Positions 61,872 to 64,000 of a stretch of DNA of 64,000 bases are shown one piece after another (the stretch's first letter is position 1; each line of letters starts with the position of its first letter). The notes below the pieces were generated by a model that saw only the letters and a list, made by a program, of their open reading frames with translations, was not told the DNA's origin and ran no database searches. The translations under genes were made by a program, and so were the position numbers. The stretch comes from Luteirhabdus salina (lineage in GTDB: Bacteria; Bacteroidota; Bacteroidia; Flavobacteriales; Flavobacteriaceae). The DNA lies in the NCBI GenBank assembly GCA_025384855.1, contig JALAHT010000004.1, positions 340,202-404,201 on the forward strand, in the 5' to 3' direction.

Positions 61872-64000
61872 ATGAAGCACATTTATAATTCCCCAAAACA
61901 TTTAATTTTATTCCTTTTTCTCATATTTTCTGCAACCGCATACGTGAATGCACAGGGAACTAGTTGTTCCGAAATTGAGCCTTTTTGTGCAGGAAGTGAT
62001 GGTTTAATCTTTCCAAACTGTAACAACGCTGACCCAAACTGCCCGAATTCAGCGGAACCAGGTCCGGATTATGGCTGTCTTTTTTCACAACCCTATCCAG
62101 CATGGTTTTATTTACAGATAGATCAGAGTGGAACACTTGATTTTGAAATTATTCAAAATACCGCTTTCGATGCGAATGGGGATCCAATCGGTACGGGATT
62201 AGACGTTGATTTTATTTGTTGGGGGCCTTTTAATCAGGGAGACGATTTGTGTGATTACTCGCAGCTACAATCCTTTAATGAAGTTGCCTGTAGTTATTCT
62301 GCAGCACCTATAGAGAATTTTACTATTCCTGGCGCTACTGCAGGTGAAATATATGTGCTTGTCATCACTAATTTTAACCAGAGCCCTGGTTTTATTAGCT
62401 TGGTACAAACAAACGCTGGTGCCTCTGGAGCGGGATCTACCGATTGTTCTATAGTAAATACGCAGACAGGATGTGAAGGTGAAGACTTTGTTCTAGATGC
62501 GGAAATTTTAGGAGCAACTAACTACTTATGGGAATACGATGATGGTACAGGGTTCGTAACAATTTTTGATGGTAATTTTCCAACGATTACCGTTAATCAA
62601 GGTGGGACATATAGAGCTACTATAACATTGGCCAGCGGCACAACAGATCAGAGAGAATTTATAGTGGAGGTATATGCGCAGCCAGAAATAGATACTCCTC
62701 CGAACGATATTTTTATATGTGATGATGGTGTTAACTCCGGAATATTCGATTTAACCCAAAACACCCCGCTGGTTTTAGGAGCGCAGGATCCAGCGGAATT
62801 TGCTATTACCTATCATAATACACAAACAGATGCCGATAACGGAACGGCTCCGATTGGAACGCCGAACGCATACCCAATTACTGGAACATCAGAAACGATT
62901 TATGTTCGTATCGCTGATTCTACGGGAACTTGTTTCGCAACTGCTGAATTTGAAATAGAATTTTTACCGGTTACGATTGGTACGTTAACCGATATTGAAG
63001 AATGTGATACTGATAGTAATGGTTTCGAACAATTCGACTTACCAGTTATTAAGGATACTGAAGCACTGAATGGTCAAGATCCTTTGGAGTATACTGTGAC
63101 GTATTACGGGAATAGTGCAAATGCAAATGCAGGTGTAAATGAACTTCCTAATCCATACACAGTAAATGTTCCAGGAGCTACAGTGTTTGTCCGTGTTGAA
63201 CGAAACGATAATGCAACGACTTGTTACATTGTAGACAGCTTCGATATCATTTTAAATCCGCAACCGGTAATTGCATCACAACCAATTGATTTGTTCATAT
63301 GTGATGATGGGGTTAATCCTGGTATTTTCGATTTGACTCAAAATACTCCTATTGTTCTTGGAACACAAGATCCTGCCGATTTCAATGTTTCATATCATAA
63401 TACTCAAACCGATGCAGATAACGGTACAGCGGCTATCGGTACGCCAAACTCATATCCTATAGGAGGTGCTGTTGAAACTATATATATAAGAATTGAGGAT
63501 CTTTCCGGAAACTGTTTTGCAACAGCAAATTTTGAAATAGAATTTTCCAGTGTTACCACTGGGATTATTGACGATTTTTTTGTTTGCGATCAAGATGAAA
63601 CCGGCGACGAGACTATCAATCTTTCTGCTTTATTCGATGCTACTGCCTTAGACGGTCAAGATCCACTAGACTATACGGTGTCATATCATGGTTCTCAAGC
63701 GGATGCCGATAATGATGTAAATGCACTTACCTCACCATATAATATTTCAGTACCCTCTCAAACGATTTTTGTAAGAGTTGAATACAACGATAATTCGAAT
63801 TGCTTTGACACAAGTGTTAGCTTCGTGATTACTTTGGATACACCACCTGTTGTCAACTCGACCCCCTCTCCCTTGGTTTTTTGCGATTCGGACAGCGACG
63901 GTTTCGGGGAGTTCTTTCTTCACGACGCTGACGCTGACATCACCGGCGGTGACCCGGACCTTACGGTGACCTACCACGGCTCTCTGCTGAACGCTGAGAA
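61872..64000 (+). CDS. Large repetitive surface protein, 5' part (runs off the window)
   Basis: An open frame from the ATG at 61872 to the end, at least 709 codons. The product has a signal peptide (about 1-27, ending VNAQ), a first domain of about 190 residues with paired cysteines, a PKD/Ig-like part (about 200-265), then beta-rich modules of about 97 residues. Two module types alternate: CDDGVN...YHNTQTDADNGTA...CFATAEFEIEF and LNGQDPLEYTVTY...TVFVRVERNDN. The same pair recurs 582 bases later. This fits gliding-motility or adhesin proteins of Flavobacteriia exported by the type IX system; the C-terminal sorting domain would lie outside. GC content jumps near 63840 while the repeat phase continues. 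Confidence 0.85.
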   Translation, partial: MKHIYNSPKHLILFLFLIFSATAYVNAQGTSCSEIEPFCAGSDGLIFPNCNNADPNCPNSAEPGPDYGCLFSQPYPAWFYLQIDQSGTLDFEIIQNTAFDANGDPIGTGLDVDFICWGPFNQGDDLCDYSQLQSFNEVACSYSAAPIENFTIPGATAGEIYVLVITNFNQSPGFISLVQTNAGASGAGSTDCSIVNTQTGCEGEDFVLDAEILGATNYLWEYDDGTGFVTIFDGNFPTITVNQGGTYRATITLASGTTDQREFIVEVYAQPEIDTPPNDIFICDDGVNSGIFDLTQNTPLVLGAQDPAEFAITYHNTQTDADNGTAPIGTPNAYPITGTSETIYVRIADSTGTCFATAEFEIEFLPVTIGTLTDIEECDTDSNGFEQFDLPVIKDTEALNGQDPLEYTVTYYGNSANANAGVNELPNPYTVNVPGATVFVRVERNDNATTCYIVDSFDIILNPQPVIASQPIDLFICDDGVNPGIFDLTQNTPIVLGTQDPADFNVSYHNTQTDADNGTAAIGTPNSYPIGGAVETIYIRIEDLSGNCFATANFEIEFSSVTTGIIDDFFVCDQDETGDETINLSALFDATALDGQDPLDYTVSYHGSQADADNDVNALTSPYNISVPSQTIFVRVEYNDNSNCFDTSVSFVITLDTPPVVNSTPSPLVFCDSDSDGFGEFFLHDADADITGGDPDLTVTYHGSLLNAE

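Noticed and set aside
63747..63977. 76-codon frame on the minus strand at the end
   Set aside because: It lies opposite the surface-protein frame, partly in the high-GC segment where spurious frames are common, and has no recognisable features.

Overview
The window looks like chromosome of a member of the Flavobacteriaceae (phylum Bacteroidota). It is about 40% GC. It carries Bacteroidota-type promoters (TTG, 19-20 bases, TAnnTTTG), proteins with Por (type IX) secretion C-terminal sorting domains, a fused SecDF, DUF2911 and DUF6588 proteins, an archaeal-type prolyl-tRNA synthetase, and many lipoproteins and outer-membrane barrels. No genus is claimed. There is no rRNA, CRISPR array, insertion sequence or prophage. 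One tRNA (Glu, anticodon TTC) is present.

Layout. 0.2-12 kb holds housekeeping genes: queE, a DUF2911 protein, gyrB, a DUF6588 protein, mdh, a B12-dependent class II ribonucleotide reductase and secDF. 12-15.2 kb is a minus-strand arsenic operon (arsR, a secreted arsenate-reductase-like protein without catalytic residues, DUF6428, arsC-like phosphatase, ACR3 pump) with two ArsR-type palindromes. 15.2-18.6 kb holds a DUF192 lipoprotein, lgt, yidD, a glutamine amidotransferase, YceI and a MarR regulator. 18.7-21.7 kb is a redox and sulfur block: two thioredoxin-fold proteins, two rhodaneses and several tiny proteins. 21.7-24.7 kb is a photolyase/cryptochrome cassette (FeS-type photolyase, DASH cryptochrome, DUF2256). 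24.8-30 kb holds a methyltransferase, a 1228-residue lipoprotein joining a degenerate phosphoesterase, a kinase-like region and an outer-membrane barrel, and msrA. 30-40 kb holds a zinc-ribbon-family coiled coil without cysteines, Nif3, lpxK, a hybrid histidine kinase, gapA, lipA, an ECF-like sigma factor, a glycosyltransferase and a fasciclin lipoprotein.

40-52 kb contains murB, an aminotransferase, a retropepsin-PDZ protease, a FadL-type porin, a low-complexity lipoprotein, proS, tRNA-Glu-rpsT, coaD, a repeat-rich intergenic island, ddl, a PASTA protein and rluD. 52-64 kb has two type IX-secreted proteins, yaaA, a uracil-DNA-glycosylase-family gene without a normal start codon, cysS, folE, and the 5' part of a large repetitive surface protein that runs off the window.

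Most of the window is ordinary core genome. The points most worth a second look are the catalytically dead secreted phosphatase homologue in the ars operon, the large lipoprotein whose phosphoesterase metal ligands are replaced, the tandem-repeat island at 48.7-49.1 kb with a hairpin apparently inserted into a heptamer repeat, and an abrupt jump from about 37% to about 58% GC inside the repetitive surface-protein gene at about 63.84 kb.
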